Source of the DNA: JANPPS01 sp964242575 | Lineage (GTDB): Bacteria > Pseudomonadota > Alphaproteobacteria > Acetobacterales > Acetobacteraceae | Direction: 5' to 3' | Assembly: GCA_964242575.1 (NCBI GenBank) | Contig: CAXTCN010000009.1 | Span: 33,485 to 97,484, forward strand | Length of the DNA stretch: 64,000 nt | Shown: piece after piece, positions 8,756 through 16,311 of the stretch | Layout: every line of letters starts with the position of its first letter | Position numbering within the stretch: position 1 is the stretch's first letter | The notes under the pieces: generated by a model | Databases searched by the model: none | Seen by the model: only the letters and a program-made list of their open reading frames with translations | What the model was told of the DNA's origin: nothing | Translations under genes and position numbers: made by a program

Positions 8756-9967
8756 TCAGGCACGCACCAGCGGGCAGCCGCCCTCGGCCAACGGCTTCCA
8801 CGCCTGGTCCGCTGGCGTGGTGACCACTGGCTTGTAGTAATCCCAGGGATACTTGCTCTCGGACCTCTTCTTGACCTCGAACAAGGTGGACGGGAACAGC
8901 GCCAGTCCGTCGGCGCGGATTGTACCGGGGCCGTAAGCGTCGTCCCCGGTCGGCATGGACTTCATGCGCGCCACCACCGCCGCACCGTCGGCCTTGTTGG
9001 CGACGCCCACGTCCGCGACGGCCTTCAAGTAGTGCAACGCCCCGGAGTATGCGCCGGCGTTGGTCATGTTCGGCACGACATTGGGCATGCGGGCCTGGAA
9101 GCGCTTGGTGAAGGCGCGGGTGCGGTCGTTGGTGTCCCAATAGAAGCTCTCGGTCAGGAACAGTCCTTGCGCCGCCTCCAGCCCCAGGCCGTGCACGTCG
9201 TTGATGAACATCAGCATGGCCGCGACCTTCATGCGCTGGGTCAGGCCGAACTCGGCCGCCTGCTTGATGCTGTTCACGGTGTCCGCGCCCGCGTTGGCGA
9301 GGCCCAGCACCTTGGCGCCGCTCGCCTGGGCCGAAATCAGGAACGAGGAGAAGTCCGACGTGCCCGGGAACGGGTACAGCGAGGACCCCAGCACCTTGCC
9401 GCCGGCCTTGGTCACGAACGCGGACGTGTCCCGTTGCAGTTGCTGGCCGAATACGTAGTCGGCTGTCACGAAGTACCAGGTGTCGCCACCCGCTGCGACC
9501 ATCGCGCCGCCGGTGGAGTGGGCCAGCATGTAGGTGTCGTAAGCCCAGTGGATCGTGCTCGGCGTGCACTGCGCGCCTGTCAGGTCCCCGGTGGCGGCGC
9601 CGGTGTTGATGTAGGCGCGGTTCTTCTCGCGCACCACGTTGTTGACCGCGAGCGCCACCGAACTCGTGGGCACGTCCACGATCAGGTCCACGCCGTCACG
9701 GTCGATCCACTGCCGGGCGATGCCGACGCCGATGTCCGGCTTGTTCTGGTGGTCGGCGGCCAGCACCTCGACCTTGAGGCCGCCGCCGAACTCCTGCACG
9801 GCCATACGCACGGCGTTGACGCTGAGCTGGCCGCCGATGTCGCGGTACGGACCGGACTGGTCGTTCAGCACGCCAATTTTGATGGTCTGCCCCTGCGCCT
9901 GCGACCGGCGCGGCAACAAGGCGGTGGCGGCGGTTGCCCCAAGCAGGGCGCGACGGTCGAGGGTCAT
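8756..9967 (-). CDS. Branched-chain amino acid-type periplasmic binding protein (paralog A)
   Basis: A 403-residue Peripla_BP_6 protein. The leader contains twin arginines (LDRRALLGATAATALLP, residues 3-19) followed by an AQA-like cleavage region, suggesting Tat export. The mature part begins IKIGVLNDQSGPYRD, the typical first strand and ligand loop. It is the third of three consecutive homologs, 13 bp after paralog B and 3 bp before livH, and is visibly similar to both over its full length (shared HQNKPDIG and RQWIDR motifs). The start at 9967 is chosen because it gives the compact Tat leader; the longer frame upstream runs into paralog B. Confidence 0.88.
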   Translation of the reverse strand: MTLDRRALLGATAATALLPRRSQAQGQTIKIGVLNDQSGPYRDIGGQLSVNAVRMAVQEFGGGLKVEVLAADHQNKPDIGVGIARQWIDRDGVDLIVDVPTSSVALAVNNVVREKNRAYINTGAATGDLTGAQCTPSTIHWAYDTYMLAHSTGGAMVAAGGDTWYFVTADYVFGQQLQRDTSAFVTKAGGKVLGSSLYPFPGTSDFSSFLISAQASGAKVLGLANAGADTVNSIKQAAEFGLTQRMKVAAMLMFINDVHGLGLEAAQGLFLTESFYWDTNDRTRAFTKRFQARMPNVVPNMTNAGAYSGALHYLKAVADVGVANKADGAAVVARMKSMPTGDDAYGPGTIRADGLALFPSTLFEVKKRSESKYPWDYYKPVVTTPADQAWKPLAEGGCPLVRA

Positions 9968-9980
9968 GACGTGGCCTCCG

Positions 9981-11195
9981 TTATGCACGAACCAGCGAGC
10001 AGCCGCCCTCGGCCAAGGGGCGGAACGCCTCATTGGCCGGGGTGGTGGCAATCAGCTTGTAATAATCCCAGGGCGCCTTGCTTTCGATGGGCTTCTTCAC
10101 CTCGAACAAGTAAACCGGATGGATCTTGCGCCCGTCCTGCCGGATCGACCCGGCGCCGAACGCGTCGTCGTCCGTCGGCATTGACTTCATCTTGGCGACC
10201 ACCGCCGCGCCGCTTTTCTTGGCGTCCGCCACGCCCATCGACGCCACTGCCTTGATGTAGTGCATGGCCCCGGCATAGCAGCCGGCGTGCGACATGGCCG
10301 GATGGTTGCCGCCGGTCTTGGGCAGCACGCGCTTGGTGAAGGCGCGGGTGCGGTCGTTCAGGTCCCAGTAGAAGCTTTCGGTCAGCACCAACCCCTGCGC
10401 CGCCTGCAGCCCCAGGGCGTGCACGTCGTTAATGAACACCAGCAGTCCCGCAAGCTTGATGCCGGACTGCGTGAGGCCGAACTCCGCCGCCTGCTTGATG
10501 GTGTTCACGGTGTCGGTGCCGGCGTTGCAGATGCCGACCACCTTGGCCTTGCTCGCCTGCGCCTGCAGCAGGAACGAGCTGAAATCCGTGTTGCCCGGGA
10601 ACGGGTGCCGCACGCTGCCGAGCACCTTGCCCCCGGCGGCCTTCACGAACGTGGTGGTGTCCCGCTCCAACGCGGTGCCGAACGCGTAATCCGCGGTGAC
10701 GAAAAACCAGGTGTCCCCGCCCGCCTTCACCATCGCCGCCCCGGTGGAGTGCGCCAGCATCCAGGTGTCGTAGGTCCAGTGCACGGTGGTGGGCGCGCAG
10801 GCCGAGCCGGTCAGGTCCGCGGTGGCGCCGGTCGAGTTGACATAGACCTTGTCCTTTTCCTTGCACACGCTGTTGATCGCCAGCGCTACGCCGGAGTTGG
10901 CGACGTCAATAATCATGTCCACGCCCTCGCGGTCGATCCACTGGCGGGCGATGCCGGTGCCGATGTCGGGCTTGTTCTGGTGGTCGCCGGCCACGACCTC
11001 GATGGCGAAACCCTGCCCGCCCAAATCCTCGATGGCCTGGCGCACACAGGCAGTCGAGGTCGGGCCGCTGATGTCCCGGTACACGCCGGATTGGTCGTTC
11101 AGCACGCCGATCTTGATAGGCGTCCCCTGGGCGCGGGCGGGACGGACCAGCGGCGCGGCTGCGGCGGTCGCCAGCAGGGTGCGTCGGTTCAACAT
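9981..11195 (-). CDS. Branched-chain amino acid-type periplasmic binding protein (paralog B)
   Basis: A 404-residue Peripla_BP_6 protein with a twin-arginine leader (LNRRTLLATAAAAPLV) and a mature start of IKIGVLNDQSGVYRD. By eye it is closer to paralog A than to C in the first 120 residues. The ligand-contacting loops differ among the three (for example DVPTSSVAL in A, DVANSGVAL in B, EVANSAVAL in C), which suggests divergence in ligand rather than simple dosage. It begins 14 bp after paralog C. Coordinates start at ATG 11195; an upstream open frame into paralog C is an out-of-frame shadow. Confidence 0.88.
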   Translation of the reverse strand: MLNRRTLLATAAAAPLVRPARAQGTPIKIGVLNDQSGVYRDISGPTSTACVRQAIEDLGGQGFAIEVVAGDHQNKPDIGTGIARQWIDREGVDMIIDVANSGVALAINSVCKEKDKVYVNSTGATADLTGSACAPTTVHWTYDTWMLAHSTGAAMVKAGGDTWFFVTADYAFGTALERDTTTFVKAAGGKVLGSVRHPFPGNTDFSSFLLQAQASKAKVVGICNAGTDTVNTIKQAAEFGLTQSGIKLAGLLVFINDVHALGLQAAQGLVLTESFYWDLNDRTRAFTKRVLPKTGGNHPAMSHAGCYAGAMHYIKAVASMGVADAKKSGAAVVAKMKSMPTDDDAFGAGSIRQDGRKIHPVYLFEVKKPIESKAPWDYYKLIATTPANEAFRPLAEGGCSLVRA

Positions 11196-11209
11196 GGGGC
11201 GTCCTTTCG

Positions 11210-12436
11210 TCAGACTTTGACCAGGGCGCAACCGCCCTTGTCGAGCGGGCGGAACGCCTGGTCGGCCGGGGTGCTGGCGACGGGCTTGTAGTAGTCCCAG
11301 GGACCCTTGCTCTCGGCAGGCTTCTTCACCTCCCACAAATACGACGGGTGGATTTTTCGCCCATCGACCCGGATGCTGCCAGCGCCGAAGCAGTCGTCCT
11401 CGGTCGGCGTCGCCTTCAACTGCGCGACGGTCGCCGCCCCGTCCCGCTTGGCCTGGGCGATGCCCATCGTGTGCGCCACCTTGAGATAGTGCAGCGTGCT
11501 GGCGTAGGTGCCGGCCTGCACCATGGTCGGGCGCTGTGACGGGCCCTTGGGCTTCAGCCGCTCGGAGAACGCGCGGGTGCGGTCGTTCAGGTCCCAATAG
11601 AAGCTGTTGGTGAGGATCAATCCCTGCGCCACCGGCAGACCCATGGCGTGCACGTCGCTCAAGAACACCAGCAACCCGGCCAACTTCATCTTGGACGTGA
11701 TGCCGAACTCCTGCGCCTGCTTGATGGTGTTCACCGTGTCCGACCCGGCGTTCGCCATGCCCAGTATCTTGGCCCCGGACGACTGCGCCTGCAGCAGCAG
11801 GCTGGAGAAGTCCGTGGTGCCGGGAAATGGGTACTTGACGCTGCCGACCACCTTGCCGCCGGCCTCGGTCACGAAACCGGTGGTGTCCCGCTGCAGCGCC
11901 TGCCCGAACGCGTAATCGGCCGTGATGAAGAACCAGGTGTCGCCGCCAGCCTTCACCATAGCCGCGCCCGTGCTTTTGGCGAGCATGTAGGTGTCGTACG
12001 CCCAGTGGATGGTGTTGGCGTTGCACGACGCCGCGGTCAGGTCCGAGGTGGCGGCGCCCGAGTTGATGTAAACCTTGTTCTTGTCCTTGGCCACGCCCGC
12101 GACCGCCAAGGCCACCGCGCTGTTGGCGACCTCGACGATGATGTCGACCCCATCCCGGTCGTACCACTGCCGCGCGATGCCGGCGCCGATGTCGGCCTTG
12201 TTCTGATGGTCGCCCTGCACGATCTCGACCCGGAAGCCCTTGCCGGCCACTCCGAAATCCTCGGTCGCCAGGTTGGCGCAGCCAATCGCCAGTGGCCCGG
12301 CCAGGTCCTGGTACGGCCCGGACAGGTCGGTCAGCACGCCGATCTTGAGCGTGTTGCCGGTCTGCGCCCGCGCGGACCGGCCGATCAGCGGCAGCGTGGC
12401 GGCAGCCCCAATAAGGCCTCGGCGGGAAACGGACAT
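11210..12436 (-). CDS. Branched-chain amino acid-type periplasmic binding protein (paralog C)
   Basis: A 408-residue Peripla_BP_6 protein, first of the three tandem copies. The leader MSVSRRGLIGAAATLPL has a Tat-like SRRGLIG motif. ATG 12436 is preferred over an ATG twelve bases upstream because GGAGAG is well placed before it. The mature domain has the LKIGVLTDLSGPYQD opening and a HQNKADIG motif in place of the HQNKPDIG of A and B. It lies 38 bp downstream of livF. It delivers a ligand to the LivHMGF transporter; which ligand is unknown. Confidence 0.88.
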   Translation of the reverse strand: MSVSRRGLIGAAATLPLIGRSARAQTGNTLKIGVLTDLSGPYQDLAGPLAIGCANLATEDFGVAGKGFRVEIVQGDHQNKADIGAGIARQWYDRDGVDIIVEVANSAVALAVAGVAKDKNKVYINSGAATSDLTAASCNANTIHWAYDTYMLAKSTGAAMVKAGGDTWFFITADYAFGQALQRDTTGFVTEAGGKVVGSVKYPFPGTTDFSSLLLQAQSSGAKILGMANAGSDTVNTIKQAQEFGITSKMKLAGLLVFLSDVHAMGLPVAQGLILTNSFYWDLNDRTRAFSERLKPKGPSQRPTMVQAGTYASTLHYLKVAHTMGIAQAKRDGAATVAQLKATPTEDDCFGAGSIRVDGRKIHPSYLWEVKKPAESKGPWDYYKPVASTPADQAFRPLDKGGCALVKV

Positions 12437-12474
12437 GCTACTCTCCATGACGGGCGCTAGAAGGCCCCAACTGT

Positions 12475-13167
12475 TTAAACGCCGAGATAATCGTGCAGCT
12501 TGGCCATATTGGCCTCGATATCGCTGTTCGGGATCATGTCGATCACCCGGCCATGCTCCATCACGTAGTGCCGGTCGGCGACGGTGGCGGCGAAGCGGAA
12601 GTTCTGCTCCACCAGCAACACCGTGAAGCCGCGCTGCTTGATCTCGCGGATGGTGCGGCCGATCTGCTGCACGATCACCGGCGCCAGGCCCTCGGTCGGT
12701 TCGTCCAGCAGCAGCAGCCGCGCGCCGGTGCGCAGGATGCGGCCGATCGCCAGCATCTGCTGCTCGCCGCCGGACAGCTTGGTGCCCTGGCTGCCGGCGC
12801 GTTCCTTGAGGTTCGGGAACAACGTATGGATTTCCTGCACCGACATGCCGCCCGGCGCGATCTGCGGCGGCAGCATCAGGTTCTCGGTCACTGTCAGCGC
12901 CGCGAAGATGCCGCGCTCCTCGGGGCAGAACGCGATGCCCGCACGCGCCACGCCGTCCGGGCGCATGGCGGCGGTTTCGGCGCCCTTGAAGCGGATGCTG
13001 CCCTCGCGCCGGGGCACCAGGCCCATGATGGATTTCATGGTTGTGGTTTTGCCGGCGCCGTTCCGGCCCAGCAGGGTCACGACCTCCCCCTCGCCCACCC
13101 GGAAATCGACGCCGTGCAGCACGTGGCTCTCGCCATACCAGGCGTTGAGGCCCTGAACCTCCAGCAT
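12475..13167 (-). CDS. livF: ABC importer ATPase, LivF type
   Basis: A 230-residue ATPase. Walker A GRNGAGKTT is near 35-43, the signature LSGGEQQMLAIGR near 130, Walker B LLLLDEPTEGL near 152, and the switch His lies after VLLVEQN. The start MLEVQGLNAWYG at 13167 is the usual LivF beginning; an in-frame ATG at 13191 would overlap livG by 8 bp and has GGGGA upstream, so it cannot be excluded. It pairs with LivG to drive import. It is the second gene of the operon. Confidence 0.88.
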   Translation of the reverse strand: MLEVQGLNAWYGESHVLHGVDFRVGEGEVVTLLGRNGAGKTTTMKSIMGLVPRREGSIRFKGAETAAMRPDGVARAGIAFCPEERGIFAALTVTENLMLPPQIAPGGMSVQEIHTLFPNLKERAGSQGTKLSGGEQQMLAIGRILRTGARLLLLDEPTEGLAPVIVQQIGRTIREIKQRGFTVLLVEQNFRFAATVADRHYVMEHGRVIDMIPNSDIEANMAKLHDYLGV

Positions 13168-13183
13168 CGCGCCGCCTGTCGCG

Positions 13184-13936
13184 TCAAGCATCGGTGGTCC
13201 CCAGGTAGGCCGCAACCACGTCCGGGTTCTTGCTGACGCTGGCGTAGTCGCCCTCTGCCAGGATTTGCCCGCGCGCCAGCACGGTGATGCGGTCGCACAG
13301 GCCCTCGACCACGCTCAGGTTGTGCTCCACCATCAGGATGGTGCGCCCGGCCCGGATGCGGCGGATCAGCGCCACCACGCGGTCCACATCCTCGTGCGCC
13401 ATGCCGGCGGTGGGTTCGTCCAGCAACAGCATGGTCGGCTCCAGCGCCAGGGTGGTGGCGATCTCCAAAGCGCGCTTGCGGCCATAGGACAGCAGCGCGG
13501 CCTGTTCGCCCTCGTAGCCCTCCAGCCCCACGTCGGCCAGCAGCGAGCGGGCACGGTCGTCGTAACGGTGCAGCAAGCTCTCGGGCCGCCAAAAGTCGAA
13601 GCTGCCGCCGCGGGCGCGCTGCAACGCCAGCCGCACGTTCTCCAGCGCTGACAAATGCGGGAACACCGCCGAGATTTGGAAGCTGCGCACGAGACCGAGG
13701 CGCGCGACCATGGCCGGCTGCATCCCGGTGATGTCGCGGCCCTGGAACCGGATCGTGCCCCGGGTCGGCGCCAGGAACTTGGTGAGCAGGTTGAAACAGG
13801 TGGTCTTGCCGGCGCCGTTCGGGCCGATCAGGGCGTGGATCGTGCCCTCCTGCACGTGCAGATCGACCTCTTTCACGGCGACGAAGCCGCGGAACTCGCG
13901 TGTCAGCCCGCTTGTCTCGAGCACGGCGCTTGCCAA
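13184..13936 (-). CDS. livG: ABC importer ATPase, LivG type, TTG start
   Basis: A 250-residue ATPase and first gene of the liv operon. Walker A GPNGAGKTTCFN, the LivG-specific long insertion ending in LSYGRKRALEIATTLA (signature motif) and Walker B MLLLDEPTAGM are all present. I place the start at TTG 13936 because GGGAGG stands eight bases upstream and the conserved VLETSGLTREFRGF region follows four codons later. The next in-frame ATG at 14002 would add an unrelated 22-residue leader and run into the divergent promoter region. Confidence 0.87.
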   Translation of the reverse strand: MASAVLETSGLTREFRGFVAVKEVDLHVQEGTIHALIGPNGAGKTTCFNLLTKFLAPTRGTIRFQGRDITGMQPAMVARLGLVRSFQISAVFPHLSALENVRLALQRARGGSFDFWRPESLLHRYDDRARSLLADVGLEGYEGEQAALLSYGRKRALEIATTLALEPTMLLLDEPTAGMAHEDVDRVVALIRRIRAGRTILMVEHNLSVVEGLCDRITVLARGQILAEGDYASVSKNPDVVAAYLGTTDA

Positions 13937-14033
13937 CCCGTCAGCCTCCCGATTTATGCAATTCTTACCTCGGTGATTTGCATATATTCGACACGCGCGC
14001 AAGATTGTTCATCAAATTCTGGAACGCTTTAGA
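13937..14033. promoter_or_regulatory. AT-rich divergent control region, liv operon / CoA-ester lyase
   Basis: These 97 bases separate the divergent livG and lyase genes and are clearly richer in A and T than the flanking genes, with TTGCATATATTCG in the middle. Both promoters must lie here if the livG TTG start is right. No convincing -35/-10 pair with correct spacing could be assigned on either strand. Confidence 0.4.
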
Positions 14034-14885
14034 ATGAAACTGCGAAGCCCCTTGTTCGCGCCAGGCGATAGCGCGCGCAAAATCGAGAACGCGCTGTCCT
14101 CCACCGCTGACTGCGTCATCCTGGATTTGGAGGACAGCGTCGCAGCCGACGGCAAGACAGCGGCGCGCGACCGCGTTGCGGGCCTGCTGCCGGATGTGGC
14201 CCGGCCAGGCGTCATGGTCCGGGTGAACCCGCGCGGGACGCCGTGGTACCTGGGAGACTTGGCCGCCGTCGTGCCCGGGCGTCCCGCCGCGGTGATGCTG
14301 CCGAAGTGCACAGGTCCCGAGGATTTGTGGGCGCTCGACCATCATCTCGAGGCGCTGGAGGCGGCGGCGGGGTTGCCGGCCGGCGGCATCGGCGTGCTGG
14401 CGCTGGTGACGGAAACGGCCGGGTCGCTGGCGCGGATGGGCTATGCGGGCGCGCCGGCGCGGCTGCTGGCGCTGTGCTTCGGGGCGGAGGACTTGTCAGC
14501 CGATCTGGGCATTGCGCCCCGAAGCGCCAGCCAGGCGTACGCCGCCCCGGTCGCGGCGGCGCGGGCCATGACGGTCCTGGCGGCGGCAGCGGCGGGGGTG
14601 CCGGCGCTTGACACCCCCTGGCCCGATCCGCGCGACCCGGACGGGCTGGCCACGGAGGCGGCCCAGGCGGCGGCCGACGGGTTCACCGGCAAGCTGTGCA
14701 TCCACCCGGCGCAGATCGGGCCGGTCAACGCCGCGTTCACCCCGGCGCCGGACCGAGTGGCCTGGGCAGAGGCGGTGCGGGACGGCTTCGCGCTCCGGCC
14801 CGACGCCGGGGTGTTCGCGCTGGACGGCAAAATGATCGACCGGCCGCACCTGAAGCTCGCGGAGCGTATCCTGGCGGCGCGCTGA
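14034..14885 (+). CDS. HpcH/HpaI-CitE family CoA-ester lyase
   Basis: A 283-residue TIM-barrel lyase of the CitE-like group, which cleaves or hydrolyses CoA esters such as citramalyl-, malyl- or beta-methylmalyl-CoA. The N terminus LRSPLFAPGDSARKIENAL, the Mg-binding DCVILDLEDSV near 26-36 and the PKCTGPEDL and LVTETAGSLARM strands are diagnostic; GFTGKLCIHPAQIGPVN near 230 closes the barrel. Stand-alone CitE-like proteins without citD/citF, as here, are not citrate lyase subunits. It is divergent from the liv operon; no further pathway genes are adjacent, so the exact substrate is left open. Confidence 0.85.
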   Translation: MKLRSPLFAPGDSARKIENALSSTADCVILDLEDSVAADGKTAARDRVAGLLPDVARPGVMVRVNPRGTPWYLGDLAAVVPGRPAAVMLPKCTGPEDLWALDHHLEALEAAAGLPAGGIGVLALVTETAGSLARMGYAGAPARLLALCFGAEDLSADLGIAPRSASQAYAAPVAAARAMTVLAAAAAGVPALDTPWPDPRDPDGLATEAAQAAADGFTGKLCIHPAQIGPVNAAFTPAPDRVAWAEAVRDGFALRPDAGVFALDGKMIDRPHLKLAERILAAR

Positions 14886-14931
14886 ACGTTCGCTTTTGTT
14901 TATCATGGGTTCCGGTTGCCCGCCTCGTAAA

Positions 14932-14958
14932 AACGGCATGGCCAGGCCATTTGCCGTT
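14932..14958. promoter_or_regulatory. Inverted repeat directly before the sigma-factor start
   Basis: AACGGCATGGCC and GGCCATTTGCCGTT form a near-perfect dyad separated by one base, differing by a two-base bulge, and ending two bases before ATG 14961. No Shine-Dalgarno sequence is visible before that ATG. The dyad could be a repressor or autoregulatory operator, or an RNA hairpin that controls translation. Confidence 0.45.
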
Positions 14959-14960
14959 AT

Positions 14961-15503
14961 ATGAACGAACCCGATCCTACCGACGCAGGCCTCATGGCCC
15001 GCGCTGCCGACGGCGACCGCCTGGCGTTCGACGCGTTGGCCCAGCGCTATGTGCTGCGGCTGCGGCGGGCCGCGTTGCGCGTGCTGGGGGACCCGGCCGC
15101 CGCCGAGGACACCGCGCAGGACGCCCTGCTGCGTGCTTGGACCCGGGCGGCCACGTTCGACCCAACGCAAGCGTCCGTCTCCACTTGGCTGCACCGGATC
15201 ACCGTAAACGCCGCCATCGACCGGGTGCGCGCGGCGCGTCCCAGCATTCCGGTGCCGGAGGACTTGGTGGACGCGACGCCCGGCGCCGAGCACGGCATCA
15301 TACGCCAGCAGCGCAACCGCCTGCTCGCCGACGCCATCGCCACCCTGCCGGACCGGCAGCGCGCCGCCATCGCGCTGACCTATGGCGAGGGGTGGTCGGG
15401 GCAGGACGCGGCGCGTGCGCTCAGCGTCTCGACCCGCGCGCTGGAGGGTCTGCTGCACCGCGGCCGCAAGGTCCTGCGCGCCTATCTGGAGGCGCGCGAG
15501 TAG
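14961..15503 (+). CDS. ECF (group IV) RNA polymerase sigma factor
   Basis: A 180-residue sigma-70 family protein with only regions 2 and 4. Region 2 (about 20-90) includes the polymerase-binding DTAQDALLRAWTRA and the -10 recognising STWLHRITVNAAIDRVRA; region 4 (about 120-175) contains LPDRQRAAIALTYGEGWSG and a helix-turn-helix ALSVSTRALEGLLHRGRK. It shares its stop with the start of the next gene (TAGTG). By context it should direct transcription of its own operon, which continues through a complete RND efflux pump, and be held inactive by the next gene product. Confidence 0.92.
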   Translation: MNEPDPTDAGLMARAADGDRLAFDALAQRYVLRLRRAALRVLGDPAAAEDTAQDALLRAWTRAATFDPTQASVSTWLHRITVNAAIDRVRAARPSIPVPEDLVDATPGAEHGIIRQQRNRLLADAIATLPDRQRAAIALTYGEGWSGQDAARALSVSTRALEGLLHRGRKVLRAYLEARE

Positions 15504-15868
15504 TGGGTTGGATGCCGCTCCGCCGGCTGGACTGGCTGCTGCATGCCCATGGCCCGGCGGTTGCCGAGTGGCCGGACCGGGACCGCCGCGCGGCGTTGGC
15601 GCTGCTGCGCCGGTCCGCGCGGGCGCGGCAGATACTGGCGGAAGCGCTGGCGCACGAGGACGCGCCGGCGCACGATCCAGCGCTGCTGTGCCGTATGCTG
15701 GGCCGGTTGCGGGCGGGCCTGGCGCCGGCGTCGCCGGTGGCGGCCGGGGTGCGCTGGGGCGCGCTCGCCGCGTGCGCGCTGGCCGGGCTGTGGCTGGGCG
15801 TGGCGTTGGACGATCCTGGCCCGGCGCCTGACCTGTTCCCAGTCGTGCAGACCGCCTCGCTGCCATGA
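15503..15868 (+). CDS. Putative membrane anti-sigma factor (CnrY-like position)
   Basis: A 121-residue protein starting at a GTG that overlaps the sigma stop. It has an arginine-rich N-terminal cytoplasmic part of about 80 residues, one transmembrane segment (about 83-103, rich in Ala, Leu and Gly) and a periplasmic tail of about 15 residues. No zinc-finger HxxxCxxC motif is present. No family is recognised by sequence; the call rests on topology, gene order after the sigma gene and translational coupling, as for CnrY and similar short anti-sigma factors. An internal ATG at 15512 is an alternative start. Confidence 0.6.
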   Translation: MGWMPLRRLDWLLHAHGPAVAEWPDRDRRAALALLRRSARARQILAEALAHEDAPAHDPALLCRMLGRLRAGLAPASPVAAGVRWGALAACALAGLWLGVALDDPGPAPDLFPVVQTASLP

Positions 15869-16311
15869 TCGCCCTGTTGCGGGAGCCCTGGCGCACCCGG
15901 CTGCTGTTCCTGTCGGTGGCAGGCAACCTGTTCAGCGTGGCGCTGATCGGCTCGCATTGGGCCATGCGCCGCCCGTCCCCGCCGCCGGGGCTGGAGGGCG
16001 CGGTCGAGCGCATGGCCCGCGACCTGCCGCCGTCCGACGCGGCGCGGTTCCGCATGGTGCTGGAGCGCGAGCGCCCCTGGTACGACCTGGCCCGCAAGCG
16101 CATGGACGAGGCGCGGGCCGACCTGTCGCGCGGCATAGCCCATGAGCCTTATGACGAGGCGCTGGTGCGCGTCCGCATGGTGGCGTTCCAGCAGCGCTGG
16201 GTCGAGACCTCCGGCCGGTTCGGCGACAGCCTGTTGATGGCGATTGGCACCCTGTCGCCCGAGGGCCGGGCGCGGCTGGCGGACGCGACGGCGCACCCAG
16301 GCCGCAAATGA
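15865..16311 (+). CDS. Periplasmic sensor, CnrX/Spy-like (Metal_resist family)
   Basis: A 148-residue protein with an N-terminal signal anchor (about 12-32) and a helical periplasmic domain rich in Arg and Glu. The pattern of long amphipathic helices with a central LERERPWYDLARKRMDEAR stretch fits the periplasmic heavy-metal-sensor family that includes CnrX and ZraP/Spy. Few His and no Cys are present in the domain, so a CnrX-type His metal site is not evident and the stimulus may not be a metal. It overlaps the preceding gene (ATGA) and the outer-membrane channel gene (ATGA). Confidence 0.68.
   Translation: MIALLREPWRTRLLFLSVAGNLFSVALIGSHWAMRRPSPPPGLEGAVERMARDLPPSDAARFRMVLERERPWYDLARKRMDEARADLSRGIAHEPYDEALVRVRMVAFQQRWVETSGRFGDSLLMAIGTLSPEGRARLADATAHPGRK

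Noticed and set aside
9981..12167. A single 728-codon frame that would fuse extra sequence to binding protein B
   Set aside because: The upstream half is out-of-frame sequence of paralog C; a proper Tat leader begins at 11195.
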